Shown here piece by piece: positions 6,344 through 13,026 of a stretch of DNA of 21,374 nucleotides. A program made the translations under genes and the position numbers. Each line of letters starts with the position of its first letter. The stretch's first letter is position 1. Under the pieces are notes generated by a model. That model was not told where the DNA came from. It did not search any database and saw nothing but the letters and a program-made list of their open reading frames with translations. The DNA is from a virus. Location of the stretch: positions 1-21,374 of IMG/VR virus record IMGVR_UViG_3300005265_000045. One strand, 5' to 3'.

Positions 6344-7864
6344 ATGCCTTTAGTAACGCCACGTAAGGGCGAAAAACAGGATGTTTTCATTACCAGGTGC
6401 ATGAAAAATAATTTAATGAACAAAGAATATCCAGACGATAAGCAACGCATGGCGGTATGTCACAGTCAGTGGAGGAATAAAATGAAAAGTCAACAATACA
6501 AGATACTAACAACGAATAATTATACAATTAGGACAGAAACGCATCTGGGGAAAAAACATCTTGTTATTCCAGTAGTTATGATGGTGGAAGGAGTTCATAA
6601 TGGAAGTGCTGGACCGCTATTACATACTCAGGAAGAATTAGGCAAAGTTCCTGCTGCGTGGAATGGAATACCTGTATCAATTGGACATCCCGAAGAAAAT
6701 GGGCAACCTGTATCTGCCAATTCTCCAAAGGTCATTGATCAGTCAGTGATTGGTAGGGTATACAATAGTAAAATGGAAGACGGAAAACTGAAAGGAGAAG
6801 TTTGGGCAAATGCAGAAAAATTAAAACAGCTATCACCATTAGCTTATGCTTATATTATGCAGCAAAAACCATTGGATGTTAGTGTTGGTGTTTTTTCGGA
6901 TGATGAACCTGCTACAGGTGAATGGAACGGGGAAAATTACACGGCTATTGCGAGAAACTATCGTCCGGATCACCTTGCTTTGTTACCTGAAGCTACTGGT
7001 GCATGTAGTTGGCAGGACGGCTGTGGCATAAGAGTGAACGCAGAAGGACTTTTGGAAGTAATAAATTTAATTCGGGATAAACTTTATTCCTTGGATAACG
7101 ATACGGATTTATACTATCTTGAAGAGGTTTATGATGATGGTACTTTCATTTACAGGCGAAATGCACGAGGAGCGGAGAAGTATTATAAGAGAACATATCA
7201 AATCAAAGACGGAGAGGTGCAATTTAGTAATGACGAAGAGGAAATAGTGAAAGAGGTAAAATATAGAAAGGTGGTAACTATGCAACGAACAAAAAACAAT
7301 ACAGGAGATATTATGATGAATAAGGTAAAAGAGCTTCTGACTATAGCTCCATCGGTATATACCGAAGATGATAAGGAATGGTTAGAGAAACTGAAAGAGG
7401 AGCATGTTGACAAGCTGATTACTTGTGCCAAAACGAAAGAGGTAGTAGAAGCAGAAAAGACGAAAGCAAAAGAAAAAATTACTGTTTTGGAAGGTGAAAT
7501 TGCAGAATTGAAGAAAGGAACACTTCAGATTAATGAAGAAGTTGCCATGAAAATTCTGAAGGAAAAGGTATCTGATATCAAGACTTTCGAAGAACTTTTA
7601 CCTGATGAATTAAAGAAACAGTTCAATTATGGACAGAAATTATATGAAACTCATCGTCAGGAACTGATTCAGCATATTCTGAATAATCAGGCGGAGAAGG
7701 TATGGGATGAAGAGTCACTGAAGAAAAAGGACGATGATGATTTGCAGAAAACAGCAGATTCCATCAAAAAGCCTGTTTCTTATGAAGGGGCGTCTGGTGG
7801 GTTTTCTGTAAATACGGATGAAGAAATACTTTTTCCACCAGGCGTTAAAGTAGAGAAAAAATAA
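6344..7864 (+). CDS. Prohead maturation protease fused to scaffold, DUF2213-like
   Basis: A 506-residue protein in three parts. Residues 1-46 are a small module with RKGEKQDVFITRCM and QRMAVCHSQW, seen as an N-terminal cap in some phage protease and XkdF-like proteins. Residues about 50-235 form the DUF2213-like protease region with SIGHPEENG (H115), PLDVSVGVFSD (S180) and RPDHLALLP (H210), likely catalytic His/Ser/His of a herpesvirus-type maturation protease. Residues about 325-506 are charged and coiled-coil-like (KTKEVVEAEKTKAKEKITVL), as expected of a scaffold, ending in a lysine-rich tail. It precedes the decoration and capsid genes, the usual order. The start at 6344 has AGGAG 10 bases upstream. 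A second start at 6482 has GGAGG at better spacing and would omit the cap. The catalytic assignment comes from motif similarity only. Confidence 0.85.
   Translation: MPLVTPRKGEKQDVFITRCMKNNLMNKEYPDDKQRMAVCHSQWRNKMKSQQYKILTTNNYTIRTETHLGKKHLVIPVVMMVEGVHNGSAGPLLHTQEELGKVPAAWNGIPVSIGHPEENGQPVSANSPKVIDQSVIGRVYNSKMEDGKLKGEVWANAEKLKQLSPLAYAYIMQQKPLDVSVGVFSDDEPATGEWNGENYTAIARNYRPDHLALLPEATGACSWQDGCGIRVNAEGLLEVINLIRDKLYSLDNDTDLYYLEEVYDDGTFIYRRNARGAEKYYKRTYQIKDGEVQFSNDEEEIVKEVKYRKVVTMQRTKNNTGDIMMNKVKELLTIAPSVYTEDDKEWLEKLKEEHVDKLITCAKTKEVVEAEKTKAKEKITVLEGEIAELKKGTLQINEEVAMKILKEKVSDIKTFEELLPDELKKQFNYGQKLYETHRQELIQHILNNQAEKVWDEESLKKKDDDDLQKTADSIKKPVSYEGASGGFSVNTDEEILFPPGVKVEKK
7267..7274 (+). promoter_or_regulatory. 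Internal ribosome binding site before codon 313
   Basis: AAAGGTGG lies five bases before ATG 7280, within the protease-scaffold gene and in its frame. It is close to the ideal AAGGAGG and would drive separate synthesis of the scaffold part. Confidence 0.5.
7280..7864 (+). CDS. Internal in-frame scaffold protein (predicted nested gene)
   Basis: Two in-frame ATG codons inside the protease-scaffold gene have good ribosome binding sites. ATG 7280 (codon 313) follows AAAGGTGG at 7267-7274, and ATG 7313 (codon 324) follows AGGAG at 7303-7307, both five bases away. They would yield 194- or 183-residue products that are exactly the coiled-coil scaffold part without the protease. This is the arrangement known for lambda C/Nu3, where excess free scaffold is made from an internal start. 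The sequence signals are direct; production of the protein is inference. Confidence 0.55.
   Translation: MQRTKNNTGDIMMNKVKELLTIAPSVYTEDDKEWLEKLKEEHVDKLITCAKTKEVVEAEKTKAKEKITVLEGEIAELKKGTLQINEEVAMKILKEKVSDIKTFEELLPDELKKQFNYGQKLYETHRQELIQHILNNQAEKVWDEESLKKKDDDDLQKTADSIKKPVSYEGASGGFSVNTDEEILFPPGVKVEKK
7303..7307 (+). promoter_or_regulatory. Internal ribosome binding site before codon 324
   Basis: AGGAG lies five bases before the tandem ATG codons at 7313 and 7316, in frame with the protease-scaffold gene. It is the second of two closely spaced internal initiation signals. Confidence 0.5.
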
Positions 7865-7875
7865 CAATAAATCAT

Positions 7876-7882
7876 AGGAGGT
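7876..7882 (+). promoter_or_regulatory. Strong ribosome binding site of the decoration-like gene
   Basis: AGGAGGT ends seven bases before ATG 7890. Full matches of this kind occur in this window only before the decoration, capsid and tail tube genes, which make the most abundant virion proteins. Confidence 0.8.
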
Positions 7883-7889
7883 TCAAATA

Positions 7890-8348
7890 ATGGCAAAAAA
7901 TACGATTAAATTAAAAAAATACTCTGATATCATAGAAGAGTATGAAGCTGCTGCTGCAATTACTCCAGGAATGTTGGTAGAGTTAACCAGTGCAGAAAAA
8001 GTGCAGAAGCATAGTAGCGCCGGACAGTTTGCAGAAAAGATTTTTGCACTTGAAAATGAGTTGGAAGGTAAAGGCATTAATGATGATTATGCCTCGGAAG
8101 ATCGAGTGCAATGCTGGATTGCTGGTAGAGGTGATCAGGTATATGCTTTCCTCGCTGATGGAGAAAATGTGGCGATTGGGGATATTCTGGAATCACACGG
8201 AGATGGTTATCTTCAAAAAGCTGTTGCGGAGGCCGCTGATAGTGCTACATATCCCGGTTCCGTAGTTGGTGTGGCGCTTGAAGCAGTAGATATGTCAGGT
8301 TCTTCCGGTGCGGATCCGAGTGGTAGAATTAAAATCAGAATAATATAA
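7890..8348 (+). CDS. Capsid decoration/stabilisation-like protein
   Basis: A 152-residue soluble protein directly before the major capsid gene. The pattern AAAITPGMLVELTSA near residues 20-34, CWIAGRGDQVYAFLADGENV near 72-91, and a glycine-rich end GSVVGVALEAVDM resembles the small beta-rich DUF2190-like or cement proteins found at this position in many phages. Its very strong ribosome binding site, equal to that of the capsid gene, suggests high copy number, fitting a protein that coats the capsid. No enzymatic motif is visible. The role as decoration protein rests on position, size, expression signal and general sequence pattern, so the exact family is uncertain. Confidence 0.7.
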   Translation: MAKNTIKLKKYSDIIEEYEAAAAITPGMLVELTSAEKVQKHSSAGQFAEKIFALENELEGKGINDDYASEDRVQCWIAGRGDQVYAFLADGENVAIGDILESHGDGYLQKAVAEAADSATYPGSVVGVALEAVDMSGSSGADPSGRIKIRII

Positions 8349-8351
8349 AAC

Positions 8352-8358
8352 AGGAGGT
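8352..8358 (+). promoter_or_regulatory. Strong ribosome binding site of the major capsid gene
   Basis: AGGAGGT ends nine bases before ATG 8368, in the 19-base gap after the decoration-like gene. Confidence 0.8.
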
Positions 8359-8367
8359 AAACAGCAA

Positions 8368-9459
8368 ATGATTGATGCTATATTGGGAAATGGACAAGTA
8401 CATGGTGATGTGGCTGCATATATGGCAGGTAAAGGAAGATTAAATCCTGGTAATATGCGTCCGTGGCTTGGTAAAGATGGGCACGCATATATTACTGTAT
8501 ATACAGGCGGTGATGCGAAGAACCCCAAGAATTATAAGGCTGTACAGGTGAATGCGGCTACATTGCGCAGAGATGAATGGAAACAGTTGGATGATGCTGT
8601 TCTCAAGATAAGTGAAACACGTTTGAATGGTATTGCTGATCTTATTGCAAACGGTTTAACATACGATCTTGGTAATGCAATGGGAACTACTGTGCTTGAA
8701 TGGCATGACGTATCAAATGCCATGGAAGCTGATTTGACAATGGATGGTGTTTCTCGAAGTAGCGGAGATCGTCCTGTTTATCAAACAAATTATCTTCCAA
8801 TTCCAATAATCCATGTTGATTATGAAATCAATGCCAGAGTACTTGAGGCCAGTAGAAAATTGGGAAATCCTTTAGACACTACTTCTGCTGAAAGGGCAGC
8901 CCGGAAGGTTAATGAAAAACTGGAAGCTATGCTGTTTACGGATACTGATTATGCCTGGGGAACTAAAGATGATCGTTCCAGAAACAAAATTTATTCCTAT
9001 CTTAATTATCCTGATGTTAATCAGGTAACTCTTAGTGCGAATTGGGATGCTTCAGGAAAGACAGCCGCACAGATTTTAACAGATGTTTTGAATATGAAGC
9101 AGGCCAGTATTGATGCCAAACATTATGGCCCCTGGATGCTATATATTCCGACGGCGTATGAAACAGTGCTGGATGAAGATTATGACACCACAACTCCTGG
9201 AACTACCATCAGGGAAAGAATTTTGAAAATAGCAGGAATTAAAGATGTCAAGGTCGTGGATACTCTCACGGCAAATCATGTATTGCTTGTACAAATGACA
9301 AGTGATGTTGTTCGGCTTATTAGAGGCATGCCTATTCAAAATGTTGAATGGCAGACTGAAGGCAAGTTTATTACGAAATACAAGGTTTTAACCATTCAGG
9401 TTCCGCAGATTCGCTCTGATCAGGATGGAAATTGTGGCGTTGTATTGCTTGCGGCGTAA
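8368..9459 (+). CDS. Major capsid protein (HK97-fold, encapsulin-like/DUF6260 type)
   Basis: A 363-residue protein expected to build the icosahedral shell. The segment RRDEWKQLDDAVLKISETRL (about residues 67-86) and the following GLTYDLGNAMGTTVLEWHDV and YLPIPIIHVDYEINARVLEA are characteristic of a phage capsid family related to encapsulins, which I recall as DUF6260. The C-terminal TEGKFITKYKVLTIQVPQIR looks like the terminal strands of the HK97 fold. Position after protease-scaffold and decoration genes, and the strong ribosome binding site, support it. The N-terminal 60 residues (GKGRLNPGNMRPWLG) may be the N-arm; whether it is cleaved by the protease cannot be told. Confidence 0.9.
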   Translation: MIDAILGNGQVHGDVAAYMAGKGRLNPGNMRPWLGKDGHAYITVYTGGDAKNPKNYKAVQVNAATLRRDEWKQLDDAVLKISETRLNGIADLIANGLTYDLGNAMGTTVLEWHDVSNAMEADLTMDGVSRSSGDRPVYQTNYLPIPIIHVDYEINARVLEASRKLGNPLDTTSAERAARKVNEKLEAMLFTDTDYAWGTKDDRSRNKIYSYLNYPDVNQVTLSANWDASGKTAAQILTDVLNMKQASIDAKHYGPWMLYIPTAYETVLDEDYDTTTPGTTIRERILKIAGIKDVKVVDTLTANHVLLVQMTSDVVRLIRGMPIQNVEWQTEGKFITKYKVLTIQVPQIRSDQDGNCGVVLLAA

Positions 9460-9471
9460 AATGTGAGGTTT

Positions 9472-9837
9472 ATGGTGAGTGAGAGCAAAGAAATACAGTG
9501 GCGAAAAATAGGTGGTGGTTCCCTCCGGTATATTCGTAACAAAATTATAAAGCCAAATGAAGTTTTTATCGCACGGCCGGAGGAAATACCACTTGCTTTT
9601 CGCAGGCAAGTGGTTGCGCTGGAAGATGTTCCAGAAACAATGGTTGAACCTGTTCGGCCTTTTACTGTTCGTAAAAGAAAATCTTCTTTAGACACTAAAG
9701 CAGAAGTATATAAAGTGCAGCAGCGCTCAACCAATGGTTGGTGGGATGTTGTAAATTCTGTATCTGGAAAGATTATCAATGAAAAAGGTCTTCGAGAAGA
9801 AGCAGCGCAACAGTTGGTAAAAGAATTAAACGCATGA
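9472..9837 (+). CDS. Small head-associated protein, unknown function
   Basis: About 121 residues. The N-terminal core IQWRKIGGGSLRYIRNKIIK followed by ARPEEIPLAFRRQVVALED recurs, as I recall, in proteins encoded just after the capsid gene in related phages; the beta-rich part may bind capsid or connector. The C-terminal half (YKVQQRSTNGWWDVVNSVSG, then a helix) is a compact separate region. Start is ambiguous: ATG 9472 and GTG 9475 follow GAGGT at 9465-9469, while GTG 9463 lies close behind the capsid stop without a clear binding site. It overlaps the next gene as ATGA. No enzymatic motif is visible. Confidence 0.7.
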   Translation: MVSESKEIQWRKIGGGSLRYIRNKIIKPNEVFIARPEEIPLAFRRQVVALEDVPETMVEPVRPFTVRKRKSSLDTKAEVYKVQQRSTNGWWDVVNSVSGKIINEKGLREEAAQQLVKELNA

Positions 9838-10571
9838 TTTGGACTGTTCCTCAATTATGGGAAAACGCTATATGTTGGATTATTGGAGGTGGGACTTCTG
9901 TTTCTCAACAATTTGGAGTTCCTTCCGAGATAATTCGAAAAGTATATGAAGGGAGGCTTTCTCCTTCATTATATTCTAAATACATGAAACCACTCCATGA
10001 CAAGCATATAATAGGAATTAATAATGCGTATCAGCTTGGAACGTGGATTGATATTCTGTTTTTTGGTGATAGCCATTGGTATTTGGAACATCGGGGAAAA
10101 TTAGCAGTATGGCCAGGTTTAAAAGTATGCTGTGATCAAAAATTCGCAAATCGTCCACGTAACAAAATGGAGGGCATCAAGTTTCTTGAACGTGATACGG
10201 AAAGAAGAGAGGGAATAACGTCTAATCTTTCAAAAGTTTCATGGAATGCAAATTCTGGAGCAGCGGCTATTAGTTTAGCTCATCATTTGGGAGTTCGCAG
10301 AATAAATTTGTTAGGGTTTGATATGGCTATGGATGCTGCGAACACGTATAGTCATTGGCATGGTTCTCACATGCCTCCAGGACAAAAAATCAAACGAACT
10401 CCGCCGTTCAAAAAACATTTAAAAGGATTTCCAGCAATAGCAAGAGATGCAAAAGATTTGGGCATAGAAATATATAACCTTAGTCCTTTTAGCAAAATAG
10501 ATTGTTTTCCAAAAATTACGTTAGAGGAAGCATTGAAGGAGTACGAAAAATGCAACGGGTTACTTGCGTAG
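9834..10571 (+). CDS. DUF115/MptE-like Rossmann protein of unknown role in the head module
   Basis: A 245-residue protein with nucleotide-binding character. WIIGGGTSVS (15-24) is a glycine loop after a beta strand, followed by GINNAYQLG (61-69), DILFFGDSHW (73-82), NSGAAAISLAHHLGVRRINL (140-159) and LLGFDM (159-164). This order resembles the DUF115/6-hydroxymethylpterin pyrophosphokinase-like and related sugar-transferase-like folds. Similar genes occur between capsid and connector genes of some phages, sometimes under the unhelpful label norphogenetic protein. It starts inside the previous stop (ATGA) and ends 22 bases into the next gene, so it belongs to the operon. The substrate is unknown. 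It could modify a virion protein or a host envelope sugar, but that is inference. Confidence 0.65.
   Translation: MIWTVPQLWENAICWIIGGGTSVSQQFGVPSEIIRKVYEGRLSPSLYSKYMKPLHDKHIIGINNAYQLGTWIDILFFGDSHWYLEHRGKLAVWPGLKVCCDQKFANRPRNKMEGIKFLERDTERREGITSNLSKVSWNANSGAAAISLAHHLGVRRINLLGFDMAMDAANTYSHWHGSHMPPGQKIKRTPPFKKHLKGFPAIARDAKDLGIEIYNLSPFSKIDCFPKITLEEALKEYEKCNGLLA
10536..10541 (+). promoter_or_regulatory. Ribosome binding site fixing the start of the connector gene
   Basis: AAGGAG lies eight bases before ATG 10550 inside the end of the upstream gene. It selects 10550 over the in-frame ATG at 10502, which has no binding site and would extend the overlap. Confidence 0.7.
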
Positions 10572-10921
10572 AAGTAACAAGAATTATTGATACTGATTTG
10601 GACATTTCTGTTATTGAAGCGTATATTTCTACGGCATACGAGGTAGTTAATAATATACTCGGTTCTGATACAACCATATCAGACGAATTAAAACGTAATA
10701 TAGAAATATGGTTTACCGCTCATCTGATTGCCGCAACAAGGGAGCAACAGATACAAAAAGCAGGTGTTGGGAGTGCAGATGTAACCTATCAAGGCATAAC
10801 GGGGAAAGGATTGGAAGCTACTTTATACGGACAGCAGGTACTGGCGATTGATGTAACAGGAAAAATGAAAGCACTTGGTGCAAAACGAGCTAAGATAACA
10901 GCAATAACTTCGTTTGATTAA
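10550..10921 (+). CDS. Head-tail connector/adaptor-like protein (DUF4054-like)
   Basis: A 123-residue mostly helical protein. The pattern DISVIEAYISTAYEVVNNIL, then ISDELKRNIEIWFTAHLIAA, then GLEATLYGQQVLAIDVTGKM, is that of small neck adaptors which stack under the portal (DUF4054 or gp6-like). It comes first in a run of four small genes of typical neck size and order. The start at 10550 is chosen from the AAGGAG eight bases upstream. The family name is given from pattern memory; the neck role is well supported by position. Confidence 0.7.
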   Translation: MQRVTCVEVTRIIDTDLDISVIEAYISTAYEVVNNILGSDTTISDELKRNIEIWFTAHLIAATREQQIQKAGVGSADVTYQGITGKGLEATLYGQQVLAIDVTGKMKALGAKRAKITAITSFD

Positions 10922-10925
10922 AAAA

Positions 10926-11294
10926 ATGGCAAAACCAATAGAAAAATTTCTTGGAAAGTTAAGTGTACAAACAGCAGTATATTGGGGAGCACCTGCAAAC
11001 AATGGATATGGAGGTTATACCTATGACACACCGGTTGAAATTGCTGTTCGTTGGGAAGATTCTACAAAAGTAATCACTACTTCCAGGGGAATAGAATACG
11101 TCAGTCGAGCAGAAGTTATAGTTAATCAGGATGTAGATGAAGAAGGGTATCTGTATTTAGGGACATTATCAGACTTGACAGATGCACAGAAAGCAGAGCC
11201 TAAGTTGGTGAATGAGGCATGGAAGATTATACGATTTGATAAAATTCCCATGATTTTCAAGACTGATGAATTTATGAGAAAATGTTATCTATGA
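10926..11294 (+). CDS. Putative neck/head closure protein
   Basis: About 122 residues. It has beta-rich segments: SVQTAVYWGAPANNGYGGYT, then VEIAVRWEDSTKVITTSRGI, YVSRAEVIVNQDVDEEGYLY, and WKIIRFDKIP near the end. Size and pattern are those of head-closure or stopper proteins that lie between adaptor and tail completion proteins, and the gene order fits. Start is taken as ATG 10926, five bases after the previous stop. A TTG at 10914 inside the previous gene is possible, and neither has a clear Shine-Dalgarno sequence. It ends ATGA-overlapped with the next gene. Confidence 0.6.
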   Translation: MAKPIEKFLGKLSVQTAVYWGAPANNGYGGYTYDTPVEIAVRWEDSTKVITTSRGIEYVSRAEVIVNQDVDEEGYLYLGTLSDLTDAQKAEPKLVNEAWKIIRFDKIPMIFKTDEFMRKCYL

Positions 11295-11674
11295 ACACTG
11301 CAATAGAAAAAACGAGTCTTCAGGAAGTAGTAAAAAATCTCAATAAAGAGATTAAGGGAATTGAAGGACGCTGTATGAAAGGATATCTTGAAGGCGCAAG
11401 AATAATCAGGTATGATATGGATAAAACACCGCCTTTAATTCCTGTATATACTGGAAATTTGAGGCAGAGTTGGTTTACTTCTCCAGCATATCGGGGGAAT
11501 ATTCCTGTTTTATATTTTGGTTTTTCTGCGAATTATGCTTTGAAGGTGCATGAAATGTATGGTGCTCATTTTCGTCGTCCTAATGCAGGTGCCGGTTTTT
11601 TTGTTTTATCAATAAAAAGAAATAAAAAAAATATTCTGAATGCAATTAAAGAAAATGCGAAGGTGAAAAAGTGA
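11291..11674 (+). CDS. HK97 gp10-like tail completion/neck protein
   Basis: About 127 residues. A helical N-terminus precedes TPPLIPVYTGNLRQSWFTSP, the hallmark P-V-x-T-G-x-L-R-x-S motif of the HK97 gp10-like family, followed by YFGFSANYALKVHEM and a basic helical C-terminus. These proteins join the head connector to the tail. ATG 11291 overlaps the previous stop as ATGA; ATG 11282 is an alternative in the same frame. The gene ends in a GTGA overlap with the next one. Confidence 0.8.
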   Translation: MNTAIEKTSLQEVVKNLNKEIKGIEGRCMKGYLEGARIIRYDMDKTPPLIPVYTGNLRQSWFTSPAYRGNIPVLYFGFSANYALKVHEMYGAHFRRPNAGAGFFVLSIKRNKKNILNAIKENAKVKK

Positions 11675-12072
11675 ATCCATCCAGTATAGATATCAGCACA
11701 TTATTGGAAGCAGATTCAAATCTTGAATTAACATTTGCTGTTAATCTATTTGTTGGAAAAGAGCCGGCTCTTCCAGATAACTGCGTAACAATTTTTGATA
11801 TTCCTGGTGATGCTCCAGTATTAACCTTAACGGGAAAAGGCGGCGGTGATTACTATCGTCCTTCTGTTCAGGCAAGAGTACGAAATAATGATTATTTAAC
11901 CGGATGGAAATTAATTCATGATATTCAGAAATATTTGCATGGTATCAATGGTGTAATAGAAGATAGTGCAGAGTATCTTCTAATTCAAAGTGTAGATTCT
12001 CCATTTTTACTGGATTGGGATAAAAACAATCGTGTTAGATTTGCAGCAACATTTTCGATATATCGAAAATAG
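11671..12072 (+). CDS. Putative tail terminator protein
   Basis: A 133-residue protein beginning with a GTG that overlaps the previous stop as GTGA and has AAGGTG five bases upstream. The order helix, NCVTIFDIPGDAPVL strand region, YYRPSVQARVRNNDYLTGWK, and SPFLLDWDKNNRVRFAATFS near the C-terminus is that of minor capsid or tail terminator proteins, which cap the tail tube at the neck. It directly precedes the tail tube gene, as terminators usually do. Function is inferred from pattern and position. Confidence 0.65.
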   Translation: MNPSSIDISTLLEADSNLELTFAVNLFVGKEPALPDNCVTIFDIPGDAPVLTLTGKGGGDYYRPSVQARVRNNDYLTGWKLIHDIQKYLHGINGVIEDSAEYLLIQSVDSPFLLDWDKNNRVRFAATFSIYRK

Positions 12073-12075
12073 TAC

Positions 12076-12082
12076 AGGAGGT
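12076..12082 (+). promoter_or_regulatory. Strong ribosome binding site of the tail tube gene
   Basis: AGGAGGT ends eight bases before ATG 12091, marking the third highly translated virion gene in the window. Confidence 0.8.
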
Positions 12083-12090
12083 AAATATAT

Positions 12091-12531
12091 ATGACAGCAG
12101 TAAAAGGTATAACAGGAGTAGGAACAGTGTTTCGCAGGTGGAACACTTCTACAAGTACATGGGAAGCAATAGCAGGAATAACAAATATTGGCGGTCCTTC
12201 AGCATCACGGGAAACACATGATACTACAGCACTGGATACTATAGGTGGATATCGTACATTTCTTACGGGATTCAGAGATGCAGGGGAAATTACGCTTTCA
12301 ATGATTTTCGATCGAACAGGATACGATCTTATGCTATCTGATTTTGAATCAGATGATTTCTGTAATTATGAAATTGTGCTTCCAGATGATGAACAAACTT
12401 CGTTTGAGTTTGAAGGATTAGTTACTGGTATTCCATTAACAATTCCAGAAGCACCAGTAACATTAGAAGTAACAATCAAGATTTCAGGAGCAATTACAGT
12501 AAACTCGGGTAGTTGTTCAGGCGCTCCTTGA
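12091..12531 (+). CDS. Major tail (tube) protein
   Basis: A 146-residue beta-rich protein. The motifs WEAIAGITNIGGPSASRETH, DTTALDTIGGYRTFLTGFRD and EITLSMIFDRTGYDLM match the usual tail tube pattern of Gram-negative-type siphophages: a start describing a strand, a distinctive T-T-x-L-D-T segment, and G-x-x-D-x-G-E-I/V. The acidic middle and the ending VTLEVTIKISGAITV complete the tube fold. Its very strong ribosome binding site fits the high copy number needed. It sits between terminator and chaperone genes, exactly where the tube gene is expected. Confidence 0.85.
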   Translation: MTAVKGITGVGTVFRRWNTSTSTWEAIAGITNIGGPSASRETHDTTALDTIGGYRTFLTGFRDAGEITLSMIFDRTGYDLMLSDFESDDFCNYEIVLPDDEQTSFEFEGLVTGIPLTIPEAPVTLEVTIKISGAITVNSGSCSGAP

Positions 12532-12588
12532 TGATTCCAGGAAAAGGTTATATTTTAAGCAGATGAAGTAGTTACAATGTATAATATC

Positions 12589-12593
12589 AGGAG
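12589..12593 (+). promoter_or_regulatory. Ribosome binding site favouring GTG 12604 of the tail chaperone
   Basis: AGGAG lies ten bases before GTG 12604. The upstream in-frame ATG 12577 has no comparable site, so the chaperone probably starts at 12604. Confidence 0.55.
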
Positions 12594-12603
12594 AAAAATC
12601 AAA

Positions 12604-13026
12604 GTGAAAATATTAAATAGAGAAAGTTTACTAAAGAAAGAGAATTTAAAAAAAGAAAAAGTTAATCTTGGAAAAGACGAATATGTATTTGTTCGTCAGA
12701 TGACAGGACGTGAACGCGATCGTTTTGAGCAAAGTTTATTGAAAGAAGTAATAGATAATAAAGGGCAATCAGAGTTCAAACGTTCACTTGATGATTTTCG
12801 TGCAAAGTTAGCAGTTCATACGGTTTGTGATGAAAAAGGAAATAATCTTTTGCGGCCGGAAGATGTTTCTATTTTATCTCAGAATATGAGTGCGGCACGG
12901 TTGGAATTAATTGTCAACAAGGCACAGGAGTTGAATAAAATTTCAGAAGAAGATAGGGAAAATTTAATAAAAAACTCAGAAGCCGCCCAGAGCGGCAATT
13001 CTACTTTCGACTCTGTCGAGAATTAG
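12604..13026 (+). CDS. Tail assembly chaperone, short form (gpG-like)
   Basis: About 140 residues in the short form. The beginning ILNRESLLKK, then KDEYVFVRQMTGRERDRFEQ, is the pattern of tail assembly chaperones, which bind the tape measure and recruit tube subunits and are absent from the virion. The gene lies between tube and tape measure genes. A -1 slippery site at codons 123-124 allows a minority of ribosomes to shift into the frame of the downstream sequence and make a longer form of about 247 residues. Starting at ATG 12577 instead would add nine residues. Confidence 0.85.
   Translation: MKILNRESLLKKENLKKEKVNLGKDEYVFVRQMTGRERDRFEQSLLKEVIDNKGQSEFKRSLDDFRAKLAVHTVCDEKGNNLLRPEDVSILSQNMSAARLELIVNKAQELNKISEEDRENLIKNSEAAQSGNSTFDSVEN
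12969..12975 (+). promoter_or_regulatory. -1 ribosomal frameshift slippery heptamer A_AAA_AAC
   Basis: In the frame of the short chaperone the bases read ATA AAA AAC, giving the classic X_XXY_YYZ heptamer A_AAA_AAC. Six bases later a GC-rich stem begins. The -1 frame is open through this point and on to 13346. All elements of a standard programmed -1 frameshift are present. Confidence 0.85.

Noticed and set aside
6291-6353. A 20-residue open frame before the protease gene as a leader peptide
   Set aside because: No binding site, no known pattern, and it overlaps the protease start; likely chance.
9420-9854. Long antisense open frame of 144 codons opposite the small head gene
   Set aside because: It mirrors two well supported plus-strand genes, has no binding site and no recognisable pattern, so it is a shadow frame. 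The same holds for the antisense frames at 4117-4422, 8295-8528 and 15627-15848, among others.
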